Position numbers and translations under genes: made by a program
Notes under the pieces: generated by a model
The model's database searches: none
Seen by the model: the letters and a program-made list of their open reading frames with translations, nothing else
What the model was told of the DNA's origin: nothing
Part shown: positions 1 through 8,693 of the stretch, piece after piece
Position numbering within the stretch: the first letter of the stretch is position 1
Layout: each line of letters starts with the position of its first letter
Origin: Cellulomonas sp. Leaf395
GTDB lineage: Bacteria > Actinomycetota > Actinomycetes > Actinomycetales > Cellulomonadaceae
Direction of reading: 5' to 3'
Assembly: GCF_001424125.1 (NCBI RefSeq)
Contig: NZ_LMQI01000004.1
Coordinates: 434,001 to 498,000, forward strand
DNA: 64,000 nt

Positions 1-2
1 TG

Positions 3-536
3 GTGCTGCTCACCGACGCCCGCCGACCCGCCCGCACCGGGCCGCACGGCGAGCTGGTCTCGCTGGCCGACCAGGACCGCGCGGTCTGGGACCGCGCCAT
101 GGTCGACGAAGGCATCGCGCTGGTCGAGGACGCGCTCGTGCGCGGCGCCGTGGGGGAGTACCAGCTCCAGGCCGCGATCGCCGCCGTGCACGACGAGGCG
201 CCGAGCACCGACGCGACGGACTGGCCCCAGCTGCTCGCGCTCTACGCGCTGCTCGAGCGGATGACCGGCAACCCGATGGTGACGCTCAACCGCGCGGTGG
301 CGCTCGCGATGGTCGACGGACCCGACGCCGGCCTGGCCCTGCTGACGACGCTCGACGACCGGCTGCCCGGTCACCACCGCCTCGCCGCCGTGCGCGGACA
401 CCTGCTCGAACGTGCCGGCCGCCCGCAGGAGGCCGCCGACCAGCTGCTCCTGGCATCGCACGGGACCACCAGCCTCGCGGAGCGCGACTACCTCCGGGTG
501 CAGGTGGCGCGGCTGCGGCGAGGGCTGACACCCTGA
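3..536 (+). CDS. ECF sigma factor, C-terminal part (5' end outside window)
   Basis: The open frame runs in from the left edge, so this is the 3' part of a gene. The 177 visible residues hold no sigma-2 or sigma-4 helix-turn-helix. They match the helical, TPR-like C-terminal extension of ECF42-type sigma factors, with the hallmark segment TGNPMVTLNRAVALAMVDGP near residue 89 followed by GHHRLAAVRGHLLERAGR. In that family the extension is needed for sigma activity, and the genes usually sit beside a DGPF/YCII-domain protein. That partner, if present, would be upstream of this window. The next gene begins 5 bp after the stop and may be cotranscribed. Confidence 0.8.
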   Translation: MLLTDARRPARTGPHGELVSLADQDRAVWDRAMVDEGIALVEDALVRGAVGEYQLQAAIAAVHDEAPSTDATDWPQLLALYALLERMTGNPMVTLNRAVALAMVDGPDAGLALLTTLDDRLPGHHRLAAVRGHLLERAGRPQEAADQLLLASHGTTSLAERDYLRVQVARLRRGLTP

Positions 537-541
537 ACCGC

Positions 542-1336
542 GTGACCGTCGACGCGCACGTCCTCCTGTCTCCCGCCGTCACCAACCTTCGGGACGTGGG
601 GGGCCGGGCCACGGCCGACGGCGGCACCGTCGCGACCGGCATCGCCTACCGGTCGGCCGAGCTGACGGACGAGTCGGTCGTCACGGATGCCACGCTCGCG
701 GACCTCGGCATCCGGACGGTCGTCGACCTGCGCACCGATGCCGAGCGCGACCCGCGCCCCGACCGGCTGCCCGCCGGCGCGCAGCACCTCGTGCTCGACG
801 TGCTAGCGGACCTGCCCGTCAGCGCGGCGGCGCAGCTGCCGGCGCTGTTCGCCGCGGGCCGGGTCGACGAGTTCGCGCGCCTCGACCTGATGGGGGAGAT
901 GCTCGCGGTCTACCGGCACCTGGTCCTCGACCGCTCCGCGCAGGCGGCGTACGCGGCGTTCGTCCGCACGGTGCTCGACCCCGAGCGGACGCCCGTGCTG
1001 TTCCACTGCACGGCCGGCAAGGACCGCACCGGGTGGGCGGCGACCATCCTGCTGCTCGCGGCGGGCGTCGACGAGGCCGGGGCGTCCGAGGAGTTCCTCG
1101 CCGTGAACCCCGCGGTCCGCGCGACGTTCGCGCCGCTCCTCGACCGGTTCACCGACGCCGGGGGCGACCCCGACGTGCTGCGTCCGATGCTCGAGGTCCG
1201 GGTCGAGTTCTTCGAGGCCGCCCTGGCCGCCGTCCGGGAGCAGTTCGGTACGTTCGAGGGCTACCTGACGGACGGTCTCGGGCTGAGCCTGATCGAGGTC
1301 GAGGCCCTCCGCAGGACGCTTCGCACGAACGGGTGA
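542..1336 (+). CDS. Tyrosine phosphatase, Y_phosphatase3 family
   Basis: 264-residue cytoplasmic phosphatase. The N-terminal NLRDVGG and YRSAEL segments and the P-loop HCTAGKDRTG (catalytic Cys156, Arg162, the CX5R signature) are typical of the bacterial dual-specificity phosphatases related to Mycobacterium PtpB and Listeria LipA. These act on phosphotyrosine, phosphoserine or phosphoinositides; which applies here cannot be read from sequence. The GTG start is 5 bp after the sigma gene stop, so the two are probably one transcript. No signal peptide or membrane segment is visible. Confidence 0.88.
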   Translation: MTVDAHVLLSPAVTNLRDVGGRATADGGTVATGIAYRSAELTDESVVTDATLADLGIRTVVDLRTDAERDPRPDRLPAGAQHLVLDVLADLPVSAAAQLPALFAAGRVDEFARLDLMGEMLAVYRHLVLDRSAQAAYAAFVRTVLDPERTPVLFHCTAGKDRTGWAATILLLAAGVDEAGASEEFLAVNPAVRATFAPLLDRFTDAGGDPDVLRPMLEVRVEFFEAALAAVREQFGTFEGYLTDGLGLSLIEVEALRRTLRTNG

Positions 1337-1461
1337 CGCGTTGGACCGTTCGGGTGGTCCGGTATGTCCGATATTGCTGACTCACCCGGTCGCGCCCACG
1401 ATGGGCAGATCGCATCTCCCGCGACGCAGCGTCGTCTGAAACCAGGCGCCGAGGGAAAGGC

Positions 1462-3366
1462 ATGCCTGTGGCCGACGAGATCACGTCCCCCATCCGACGG
1501 GGCGCGCACGACATCGCGGTCGAGCGCGACAGGGTCCGCCGCAGACGGGTGTACCGCGCCTCCGCCGTCGTGATCGCGATCGAGACGTGGGTCATCGTCA
1601 ACGCGCTGCTGGACCGCCCGATCCTGCCGGCGATGCCCACGGTCGACCCGCTGGTCCTCGTGCCGGTGCTGTTCTTCGCGGCGCTGCTGCTCCTGCTGGT
1701 CGGCACGCAGATGGGTTCCGCGCGGTCCCCGCACGTGGTCTACCGGCCGGAGCAGGTGGACGTGCGGCTCGACGACGTCATCGGGATCGACCCCGTCAAG
1801 GAGGACGTGCGGCGCTCCATCGACCTGTTCCAGACGCACAAGCAGTTCGCCGAGCAGATGGGCGGGACGCCCCGTCGCGGCCTGCTGTTCGAGGGCCTGC
1901 CCGGCACCGGCAAGACGATGACCGCCAAGGCGATGGCCGCGGAGGCGGGGGTGCCGTTCCTGTTTGTCTCCGCGACGTCGTTCCAGTCGATGTACTACGG
2001 CGCCACCGCCAAGAAGATCCGCGCGTACTTCAAGGCGCTGCGCAAGGCTGCCCGGACCGAGGGCGGTGCGATCGGCTTCATCGAGGAGATCGACGCCATC
2101 GCCATGCGCCGCGGCGGCATGTCGTCCGCCGCGGTGGCGTCCAGCCCGTTCGACGCGTTCCGGGTTCCGCACATGGTCACCAACGCGGTGGTCAGCGAGG
2201 GCACCGGGGGAGTCGTGAACGAGCTGCTGGTGCAGATGCAGTCGTTCGACCAGCCCACGGGGTCCGACAAGTTCGTCAACTGGTTCATCGCGCGCATCAA
2301 CCTGCTGCTGCCGGCGTCCCGCCAGCTCCAGCAGCGCAAGCCGGTCAAGGCGCCGATCCTGCTGATCGCCGCCACCAACCGCGCCGACCACCTCGACCCG
2401 GCCCTGCTGCGCCCCGGCCGCTTCGACCGTCGGCTGACGTTCGCCACCCCGGACGCGGTGGGCCGACGCGCACTCGTCGACCACTTCCTGGCCCGGCGCT
2501 CCACCGACTCCGAGCTGAACGACCCGGCCCTGCGGGACCGCCTCGCCGCGGCGACCAACGGATGGACGCCGGTCATGATCGAGCACCTGCTGGACGAGGC
2601 GCTGGTCAACGCGCTGCGCCGCGGCTCGATGGCGATGACGTACGCGGACGTCGAGCACGCGCGGATCACCGAGATGGTCGGCATCGGCCACCCGGTCCGC
2701 TACACCGAGGGCGAGCAGCGGCTCATCGCCACCCACGAGGCCGGCCACGCCGTCACCGCATGGCTCGCGGCGCCGAACCGGACCCTCGAGGTGCTGACGA
2801 TCATCCGCCGCGGCGACGCTCTCGGACTGCTCGCGCACGGCGACTGCGAGGAGGTCTGGACCCACTCGCACTACGACCTGCGCGCGCTCGTGCAGATCGC
2901 GATGGGCGGCTGGGTGGCCGAGGAGCTGTTCTTCGGGCAGACCAGCACCGGCCCCGCCGGCGACCTCGCATCGGCCACGCGGACCGCTGCGCAGATGGTC
3001 GGCGCGGCCGGGATGACCGGCTCGCTCATCTCGTTCGCCGCCACGCCCCACGACCTGGTCTCCGCGGTGCTCAGCGACGCGCAGGCCCGCGCCCAGCTCG
3101 AGGCCGTCCTCGACGACGCCCGGACCACCGTGCGCCGGATGCTGTCCCGGCACCGCCACCTGGTCGAGGCGCTGCGGGACGCGCTGCTGGAGCGGCACGA
3201 GCTCATCGGCGAGGAGATCACCGACGTGCTCGAGGCGGCGACCGTGGCCCAGGAACAGCTGCTGGCGCGCGAGGAGAGCGACAAGCTGGCAGCCGGTGCG
3301 GCGGCGGTTGCCGCAGGCATCGCGGCTGCCGCCGGTGCGGCGGCGGAGCGGCTGCGGGTGGCTTAG
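1462..3366 (+). CDS. FtsH-like membrane AAA+ metalloprotease, divergent
   Basis: 634 residues. Two hydrophobic segments (about 34-52 and 64-81) are followed by an AAA+ domain with Walker A GLPGTGKT (145-152), a Walker B region FIEEIDAI (206-213) and an arginine-finger/SRH region LRPGRFDRR (316-324). The peptidase domain has the zinc motif HEAGH (425-429) and a downstream GPAGDL segment giving the third ligand. This is the order of FtsH, the membrane ATP-dependent protease. Differences: the stretch between Walker B and the SRH is about 90 residues rather than about 45, and the Walker B Asp is Glu. It is probably a paralogue, not the housekeeping FtsH. The C-terminus is Ala-rich and predicted helical. 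The ATG is preceded by GAGGGAAAGG. The next gene starts 10 bp after the stop. Confidence 0.85.
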   Translation: MPVADEITSPIRRGAHDIAVERDRVRRRRVYRASAVVIAIETWVIVNALLDRPILPAMPTVDPLVLVPVLFFAALLLLLVGTQMGSARSPHVVYRPEQVDVRLDDVIGIDPVKEDVRRSIDLFQTHKQFAEQMGGTPRRGLLFEGLPGTGKTMTAKAMAAEAGVPFLFVSATSFQSMYYGATAKKIRAYFKALRKAARTEGGAIGFIEEIDAIAMRRGGMSSAAVASSPFDAFRVPHMVTNAVVSEGTGGVVNELLVQMQSFDQPTGSDKFVNWFIARINLLLPASRQLQQRKPVKAPILLIAATNRADHLDPALLRPGRFDRRLTFATPDAVGRRALVDHFLARRSTDSELNDPALRDRLAAATNGWTPVMIEHLLDEALVNALRRGSMAMTYADVEHARITEMVGIGHPVRYTEGEQRLIATHEAGHAVTAWLAAPNRTLEVLTIIRRGDALGLLAHGDCEEVWTHSHYDLRALVQIAMGGWVAEELFFGQTSTGPAGDLASATRTAAQMVGAAGMTGSLISFAATPHDLVSAVLSDAQARAQLEAVLDDARTTVRRMLSRHRHLVEALRDALLERHELIGEEITDVLEAATVAQEQLLAREESDKLAAGAAAVAAGIAAAAGAAAERLRVA

Positions 3367-3376
3367 CCTTCGGGAC

Positions 3377-4309
3377 GTGCCCGAGGGTCATACCGTCCAC
3401 CGCATCGCCCGCCAGCTCACCCAGGACCTCGTCGGTCGGCGTCTGGCTGTGAGCTCCCCGCAGGGCCGGTTCGCGGCGGGTGCGGCGCGGATCGACGGCC
3501 AGGTCCTGGTGGCCGCGGACGCCGTCGGCAAGCAGCTGTTCTGCACGTTCGAGTCGGGTGACGTCCTGCGCGTGCACCTGGGCCTGTACGGCGCGTGGGA
3601 CTTCTACGGGTCGCTCACGCCGCTGGTCCCCGGAGGGTTCGCCGCCGGCAGCATGGGCGCTCCCCGGCTGCGCAGGATCGTGCGGATGGGTGAGGACGAG
3701 CGGGAGAGCCCTGCGGAGGAAGGCGGGCTCGTCGCCACGTTCCCACCCGAGCCCGTCGGCCAGGTGCGGGTGCGGCTCGCCTCCGACTCGACCGTCGCCG
3801 ACCTGCGGGGGCCGTCGGCGTGCGAGGTGCTCGACCCCGCCGGTACGGCAGCGGCGATCGAGCGGCTCGGACCCGACCCGGCGTCGACCGACGACCTCGC
3901 CGCGGCCGGCGACGTGATGGTGGACCGGCTGACCTCCCGGAACGTGGCCGTCGGGCAGCTGCTCATGGACCAGTCGGTGGTCGCGGGCATCGGCAACATC
4001 TACCGCGCCGAGCTGCTGTTCCGTGCCCGCCTGGACCCGCACACCCCCGGGCGTCGGGTGCCCACCGACGTCGCCCGGGCGCTGTGGGACGACTGGACCG
4101 TCCAGCTGGCCGACGGCATCGAGCGGGGCTTCATCCTCACGCGCGACGACCTGTCGGACGCGCAGCGCGACGACGCGGTCACCGACTCGTCGCTGCGCCA
4201 CTGGGTGTACCACCGCACCGGCTTCCCGTGCCTGGTCAGCGGCACTCCGGTGGTCGTGGAGGAGATGGCCGGGCGCAAGCTCTACTGGTGCCCCGCCTGC
4301 CAGGTCTGA
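3377..4309 (+). CDS. nei: Fpg/Nei family DNA glycosylase with incomplete zinc finger
   Basis: 310-residue base-excision repair glycosylase/AP lyase. The GTG start was chosen because it gives the mature N-terminus PEGHTVHR, with catalytic Pro2 and Glu3, as in actinobacterial Nei1; the frame is open further upstream but homology begins here. The H2TH region contains GIGNIYRAELLFRARLDP, with the Asn/Arg DNA contacts. The C-terminal zinc finger normally has four Cys; here Cys285, Cys305 and Cys308 are present but the second position is Ser288 (CLVS instead of CxxC), one base from a Cys codon. It follows the AAA protease gene by 10 bp. Activity is likely but zinc binding is doubtful. Confidence 0.9.
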   Translation: MPEGHTVHRIARQLTQDLVGRRLAVSSPQGRFAAGAARIDGQVLVAADAVGKQLFCTFESGDVLRVHLGLYGAWDFYGSLTPLVPGGFAAGSMGAPRLRRIVRMGEDERESPAEEGGLVATFPPEPVGQVRVRLASDSTVADLRGPSACEVLDPAGTAAAIERLGPDPASTDDLAAAGDVMVDRLTSRNVAVGQLLMDQSVVAGIGNIYRAELLFRARLDPHTPGRRVPTDVARALWDDWTVQLADGIERGFILTRDDLSDAQRDDAVTDSSLRHWVYHRTGFPCLVSGTPVVVEEMAGRKLYWCPACQV

Positions 4310-4322
4310 CCACGAACCGGGC

Positions 4323-4976
4323 TCACGACCTCATCCGTTCGCCCACCGGGACGTCCGCGGCGAGCGTGTTGGCGCGGGTGGCCAACGGGCAGGTCCACGC
4401 CGGGTCGTAGGCGCACGACGGGTTGTACGCGAAGTTCAGGTCGATGACGAGCCTGTCCCGGGCCATGCCGAGATCCGCGCCCTTGACGGTGTCCAGCAGG
4501 TAGCGCCCACCGCCGTACGTGCCGCCCGGCGCGCCGGCCAGCGCGTCCTTCACCGGCACGAACAGGCCACCTCCGTAGCCGCGGAGCACCCACACGGCGA
4601 GCCTGCCCAGGTCGCCCAGCTCGACGGTCCCGATGCGCTCGAAGGGCACGAGCCCGTCGGTGCCTGTGCTGACGTCGAGCCGCTGCGCCGTGGCGGGGCG
4701 GACCTCGCACTCGAACCGGTAGGCCGGGTCGTAGTGCGGGATGTCGAGGCCCTCGAACGCCGCCTTGGTCGCCGCGTCGAGCGGCGACGCGGGGTGCTCG
4801 GCGAGCAGCTCGTCGCGTCGCTGGACCCAGACCGCGTGCGCGGACGCCGGGTCGTCGGCGGCGATCCGGCGCACGTCGGCGTAGATCCCGGCGACGCGAC
4901 GACGCCAGTCGGCGACCGCGAACGGCTCGTCGGCGGGATGGCGGCCAGGGGTCAGCACGGGGAAGCCAGGGATCAC
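4323..4976 (-). CDS. DUF1684 family protein
   Basis: 217 residues with the hallmark C-terminal segment DLNFAYNPSCAYDPAWTCPLA of DUF1684, an uncharacterised family common in actinobacteria and Bacteroidetes. An N-terminal helical half (ADWRRRVAGIYADVRRIAA) precedes a beta-rich half with GGGRYLLDTVKGADLG. There is no signal peptide. The function is unknown; the fixed Asn, Tyr and Cys residues suggest ligand or metal binding. It converges on the glycosylase gene with a 13-bp gap and is divergent from the LLM oxidoreductase across a 56-bp shared promoter region. The GTG start is the best in frame. Confidence 0.8.
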   Translation of the reverse strand: MIPGFPVLTPGRHPADEPFAVADWRRRVAGIYADVRRIAADDPASAHAVWVQRRDELLAEHPASPLDAATKAAFEGLDIPHYDPAYRFECEVRPATAQRLDVSTGTDGLVPFERIGTVELGDLGRLAVWVLRGYGGGLFVPVKDALAGAPGGTYGGGRYLLDTVKGADLGMARDRLVIDLNFAYNPSCAYDPAWTCPLATRANTLAADVPVGERMRS

Positions 4977-5032
4977 CCGCCCACCGTCGCACGGCGCGCT
5001 GTCCGGGGTCGACCTGTGTGAGGGTGGTCCGC

Positions 5033-5956
5033 ATGGATCTGCGCATCTTCACCGAGCCCCAGCAGGGGGCCACGTACGACGACCTGCTCGCCGTCGCCAG
5101 GGCCACGGAGGACCTCGGCTTCGACGCCTTCTTCCGCTCCGACCACTACCTCAGCATGGGCGACGGCGACGGTCTGCCGGGACCCACCGACGCGTGGACG
5201 ACGCTGGCGGGCCTGGCGCGGGAGACCAGCCGGATCCGGCTGGGCACACTGGTCTCGTCGGCCACGTTCCGGCACCCGGGCGTCCTGGCGATCCAGGTGG
5301 CGCAGGTGGACCAGATGTCGGGCGGCCGCGTCGAGCTGGGCCTCGGTGCCGGGTGGTTCGCGCAGGAGCACGCGGCGTACGGGATCCCGTTCCCCGAGAA
5401 GCGGTTCGGTCTGCTCACCGAGCAGCTCGAGCTGATCACCGGGATGTGGGGGACGCCGGTGGGTGAGCACTACGACTTCGCGGGCGAGCACTACCAGCTG
5501 AAGCGCTCACCCGCGCTGCCCAAGCCGGTGCAGGCGCAGGTGCCGATCATCGTCGGCGGCAGCGGTCCCAAGCGCACGCCTGCGCTGGCTGCGAGGTTCG
5601 CCGCCGAGTTCAACCAGTCGTTCCCCGCGCCGGCCGACGTCGCGGAGCGCGTGGCCACCGTCCGGGCGGCGTGCGAGGAGGTCGGCCGAGACCCGTCGAC
5701 CCTCACGTTCTCCGTGGCGCAGGTGCTGTGCGCGGGTCGCGACGACGCCGAGGTGGCCCGTCGGGCGGCCGCCATCGGGCGTGACGCGGTCGAGGTGCGT
5801 GCCGTCGGGTTCGCCGGGACGCCGACCGCCGTGGTCGACCGGATCGGCTCCTACCGGGAGCTCGGCATCACGCGGGTGTACCTGCAGGTGCTGGACCTGC
5901 ACGACCTGGACCACCTGGAACTCGTGGCGTCGGAGGTGGCGTCACAGCTGGGGTGA
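5033..5956 (+). CDS. LLM class F420-dependent oxidoreductase
   Basis: 307-residue luciferase-like TIM-barrel protein. Family features in order: DLRIFTEPQQG at the N-terminus, FDAFFRSDHY, RIRLGTLVSSATFRHP, the GRVELGLGAGW cofactor loop, and PIIVGGSGPKRT. These fit the F420-dependent branch of the family common in actinobacteria; FMN use cannot be excluded by eye. The substrate is unknown. The ATG at the listed start was preferred over an in-frame GTG 15 bp upstream because the conserved beta-strand begins immediately after it. Confidence 0.88.
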   Translation: MDLRIFTEPQQGATYDDLLAVARATEDLGFDAFFRSDHYLSMGDGDGLPGPTDAWTTLAGLARETSRIRLGTLVSSATFRHPGVLAIQVAQVDQMSGGRVELGLGAGWFAQEHAAYGIPFPEKRFGLLTEQLELITGMWGTPVGEHYDFAGEHYQLKRSPALPKPVQAQVPIIVGGSGPKRTPALAARFAAEFNQSFPAPADVAERVATVRAACEEVGRDPSTLTFSVAQVLCAGRDDAEVARRAAAIGRDAVEVRAVGFAGTPTAVVDRIGSYRELGITRVYLQVLDLHDLDHLELVASEVASQLG

Positions 5957-6005
5957 CCTGTGGCTGACGTGCACGGGAGCCCCGCGACCTCGCTAGGGTC
6001 CCGGC

Positions 6006-6590
6006 ATGCGCGGCCTGTACGCACTCAAACCCTGGTACACCCGGCAGCTCGACGGCATCGTCCGCTGGGCGGTCCGCGGGGGCGTGTCCCCTGACGTCTT
6101 CACGTGGCTGGGCGTGGTCAGCGCGGCTACCGCGGGCGTGGCGGTCGCCGTCGGCTGGTGGTTCCTCGTGCTCGTCCTGCTGGCGGGGCGGCTCGCGGGC
6201 GCCAACCTCGACGGCGCGGTCGCCCGTGCGCGGGGGGTGTCGCGCCCCTGGGGGTTCGTGCTCAACGAGATCGGGGACCGGCTCAGCGACCTGCTCATGT
6301 TCGCCGGCCTGGCCGTGCTGCTGGGGCGCGAGCAGGGCACGTCGGGGCTCGTGCTCGTGATGGTCGCCGCGGTCGTCGCGACGCTGCCGACGGTCGCGTC
6401 GCTGGCCGGCGCAGGGGCGGGTGCGCCGCGGCTGAACGGGGGACCGTTCGGCAAGACGGAACGCTGCCTCGCCGTGGTCCTCCTGGTGGCTGCGCCCGCG
6501 CTGTCGCCCCTCGTGCTGCCCGTGATGATCGGGATGTCGCTGGTGACGGCCGTTACACGACTGCGCGAGCTGCGCCGGTTGCTCGCGTGA
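6006..6590 (+). CDS. CDP-alcohol phosphatidyltransferase, YnbA/YnjF-like
   Basis: 194-residue integral membrane protein. The CDP-alcohol phosphotransferase signature DxxDGxxARx8Gx3Dx3D is present in altered form: ANLDGAVAR, then GFVLNEIGD. The first Asp is Ala and the third is Asn. The same LNExGD variant is known in E. coli YnjF/YnbA-type proteins, so this is a subfamily trait more than decay. These enzymes join a CDP-activated lipid to an alcohol acceptor at the membrane; the acceptor here is unknown. It starts a tight run with a CdsA-like enzyme 8 bp downstream and an acyltransferase, suggesting a dedicated lipid pathway. Confidence 0.85.
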   Translation: MRGLYALKPWYTRQLDGIVRWAVRGGVSPDVFTWLGVVSAATAGVAVAVGWWFLVLVLLAGRLAGANLDGAVARARGVSRPWGFVLNEIGDRLSDLLMFAGLAVLLGREQGTSGLVLVMVAAVVATLPTVASLAGAGAGAPRLNGGPFGKTERCLAVVLLVAAPALSPLVLPVMIGMSLVTAVTRLRELRRLLA

Positions 6591-6597
6591 AGCGCGC

Positions 6598-7476
6598 GTG
6601 AACCTCGTGCCGGACCTCGACATCCACCTCGTGCTGGCCGGGTGGCACCTCGACCTCGAGGGTCGGGCCGTCTGGCTGCTGGCGGTCAGCGTCACGATCC
6701 TGGCGCTCGCGGCCGTCCCGGTGTTCCTGTCGGGCAAGCCCGAGCTCCGCCGCCGCTGGACCACGTGGGCGCTGATCCTGCCCGTCATCGGGATCCCCAT
6801 GTGGCTCGGTCCCGGGCCGACGGCGGCGCTCGCGGCGCTGCTCGCGCTCCAGGCGGTGCGCGAGTTCGCCGCGATGATGCGGCTGCCTCGCGCCGAGACG
6901 ACGCTCCTGCTGGTGCTCGCGGTCGTCTACCCGGTGGCCGCCTGGCTCGCGCCGGACCTGCTCGGCCTGGTGCCGCTCGTGGCACTGCTCTGCGCGGTCC
7001 CCGCCCTGCTCTCAGGTGACTCGGAGCGGGGCCTGGAGCGCGCGACCCTGACGGCCTTCGGGTCGATCTGGCTGTGCTGGTCGCTGGCCAACCTCGTCCT
7101 GGTCGGCAGCGACGCGTACCTGCTGTGCTTCGCGGCCGCCGCCACCGACATCGCGGCCTGGTGCGGCGGGACAGGGCTGCGCCGGTTCACGTGGGCGCGA
7201 CGACCACTCTCCCGGCTCAGTCCGAACAAGACCGTCGGCGGTATGGTCGGAGCCGCCGTCGGGGCTGCGATCGTGCTGGTCGTGCTGGACTCCGCCTCGC
7301 CGGGGCTGTATGTCGCCCTGCTGCTCGGAAGCGTCGGAGGAGACCTCTTGGAGTCGATGGTGAAGCGCCGCGCCGGGGTCAAGGATGCCGGGTCGTGGCT
7401 GCCCGGCTTCGGTGGCCTGCTCGACCGCGTGGACTCCCTGCTGCTGGTGCTCCCGCTCGCCGCGGTGCTCGCATGA
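6598..7476 (+). CDS. CdsA-like phosphatidate cytidylyltransferase (YnbB-like)
   Basis: 292 residues with several membrane helices and the C-terminal CdsA signature: SPNKTVGG, then ESMVKRRAGVKDAGSWLPG, then GGLLDRVDSLL. The PGHGG element of housekeeping CdsA reads PGFGG here, replacing the His. CdsA makes CDP-diacylglycerol from phosphatidate and CTP. Adjacency to a YnbA-like transferase parallels the E. coli ynbA-ynbB pair, so this copy probably supplies that transferase. GTG start 8 bp after the previous stop; its stop overlaps the ATG of the next gene in ATGA. Confidence 0.85.
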   Translation: MNLVPDLDIHLVLAGWHLDLEGRAVWLLAVSVTILALAAVPVFLSGKPELRRRWTTWALILPVIGIPMWLGPGPTAALAALLALQAVREFAAMMRLPRAETTLLLVLAVVYPVAAWLAPDLLGLVPLVALLCAVPALLSGDSERGLERATLTAFGSIWLCWSLANLVLVGSDAYLLCFAAAATDIAAWCGGTGLRRFTWARRPLSRLSPNKTVGGMVGAAVGAAIVLVVLDSASPGLYVALLLGSVGGDLLESMVKRRAGVKDAGSWLPGFGGLLDRVDSLLLVLPLAAVLA

Positions 7477-8693
7477 CGTCGCGCCGCCGGGTGGGCCTCC
7501 CGCCCGGGTTCAACCTGGCCGGCGCGGCGCGGCACACGTTCTGGCGCAACGTCTTCCACCTGGTCGGCGGGTACAAGGTGCGCGGCTCGGCGCCGTACGA
7601 GGCGATGGTCATCGTCGCCAACCACAGCTCGCACGCCGACACCCCGGCGCTGATCGCCGCCTTCCCCGCGCCGTACAAACCCGTGGTCGTGGCGGCGGAG
7701 GACTACTGGTTCGAGAAGGCGTGGATGCGGCTGGGCCTCAAGCTGGCGATCGGCGCGGTCCCGGTGCACCGCAACGGCGGCGGCTACGGCGGCCTGGTGG
7801 ACGGCGCCCAGACGGTGCTGGGCGCCGGGTCAAGCCTGCTCGTGTTCCCCGAGGGCACCCGCAGCACCGACGGCCGGCTCGGGGAGCTGCGCAGCGGTGC
7901 CGTCCGGATCGCCCGCGAGTTCGACGTCCCGCTGCTGCCTGTCGCCATCGTCGGCACCCACGACCTGCTGCCCAAGGGCGGCGGGCTGCGCCCCGGCCCG
8001 GTCGAGGTCCGCCTCGGCCACCCCATCCAGCCGGAGGACCTCGTCGACGACGACATGTCTCCGGTCACCCACCAGCTCGAGGCGCTGCTCGCCGAGGGGC
8101 CCGCGACCGCGTCGCAGTCCCGCACGTGGAGCACCCTGCACCGGGCGATGGACGGCAACGCCGGGATGGCGGGCGCCGCCGTGTGGGGGTTCGCCGAGGC
8201 CGTGAGCTGGCCGGTGACCATGGAGATGTACCTGGCGGTCGTGGGCGTCGCCAACCCGCGCCGGATCCTGCCCGCGGCCGCGTGGCTCACCGCCGGGTCG
8301 GTCGCGGGCGTCCTGGTCACCTCCGAGCTGACCCGGCGCGGTCTGCGACCGCCCGCTCCGTTGACCACGGCCTCGATGCGCGACGAGGCCGCGCGGCACA
8401 TGGCGGCCGGTGCGCGGGGCGTCTGGAAGCAGGCGGCCAACGGGGTCCCGGTCAAGCTCTACGCCGCCGCGGCAGGGGAGGCGGGCACCCCGCGGATCCC
8501 GCTCGCGTTCCATACGGCGGGTGCGCGCGGTGCGCGTGCGGCGGCGATGGGTGCGGCGATCGGTGGCGCGGCCGTGGTCGCGCACCCCGTGCTGAGGCGC
8601 TTCTACGTGCCGTACCTGGGCGTGCTCGGGGTGACCTACGCGGCTGGGCTCGCGCTCGTGATCCGCTCCTGGCGGCGCAGGGCGTCCGGCTGA
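7473..8693 (+). CDS. PlsC-type lysophospholipid acyltransferase with membrane C-terminal extension
   Basis: 406 residues. The acyltransferase domain holds NHSSHAD (residues 50-56, the HX4D catalytic motif) and FPEGTRS (125-131, acceptor binding), as in 1-acyl-glycerol-3-phosphate acyltransferases. About 180 residues follow the domain, including hydrophobic segments and a WGFAEAVSWPVTMEMYLAV stretch that resembles small DedA/YqaA-like membrane proteins; I do not recognise it firmly. The start overlaps the CdsA-like stop by 4 bp, making a three-gene operon that would build phosphatidate, activate it with CTP and transfer it to an alcohol. The last 58 bp overlap the 3' end of the gene on the other strand. 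Confidence 0.85.
   Translation: MTSRRRVGLPPGFNLAGAARHTFWRNVFHLVGGYKVRGSAPYEAMVIVANHSSHADTPALIAAFPAPYKPVVVAAEDYWFEKAWMRLGLKLAIGAVPVHRNGGGYGGLVDGAQTVLGAGSSLLVFPEGTRSTDGRLGELRSGAVRIAREFDVPLLPVAIVGTHDLLPKGGGLRPGPVEVRLGHPIQPEDLVDDDMSPVTHQLEALLAEGPATASQSRTWSTLHRAMDGNAGMAGAAVWGFAEAVSWPVTMEMYLAVVGVANPRRILPAAAWLTAGSVAGVLVTSELTRRGLRPPAPLTTASMRDEAARHMAAGARGVWKQAANGVPVKLYAAAAGEAGTPRIPLAFHTAGARGARAAAMGAAIGGAAVVAHPVLRRFYVPYLGVLGVTYAAGLALVIRSWRRRASG

Noticed and set aside
1261-3198. Long minus-strand open frame (645 codons) over the AAA protease gene
   Set aside because: Arg/Asp/His-rich low-complexity translation without any domain; the plus strand has Walker and HEAGH motifs. Typical antisense shadow in high-GC DNA.
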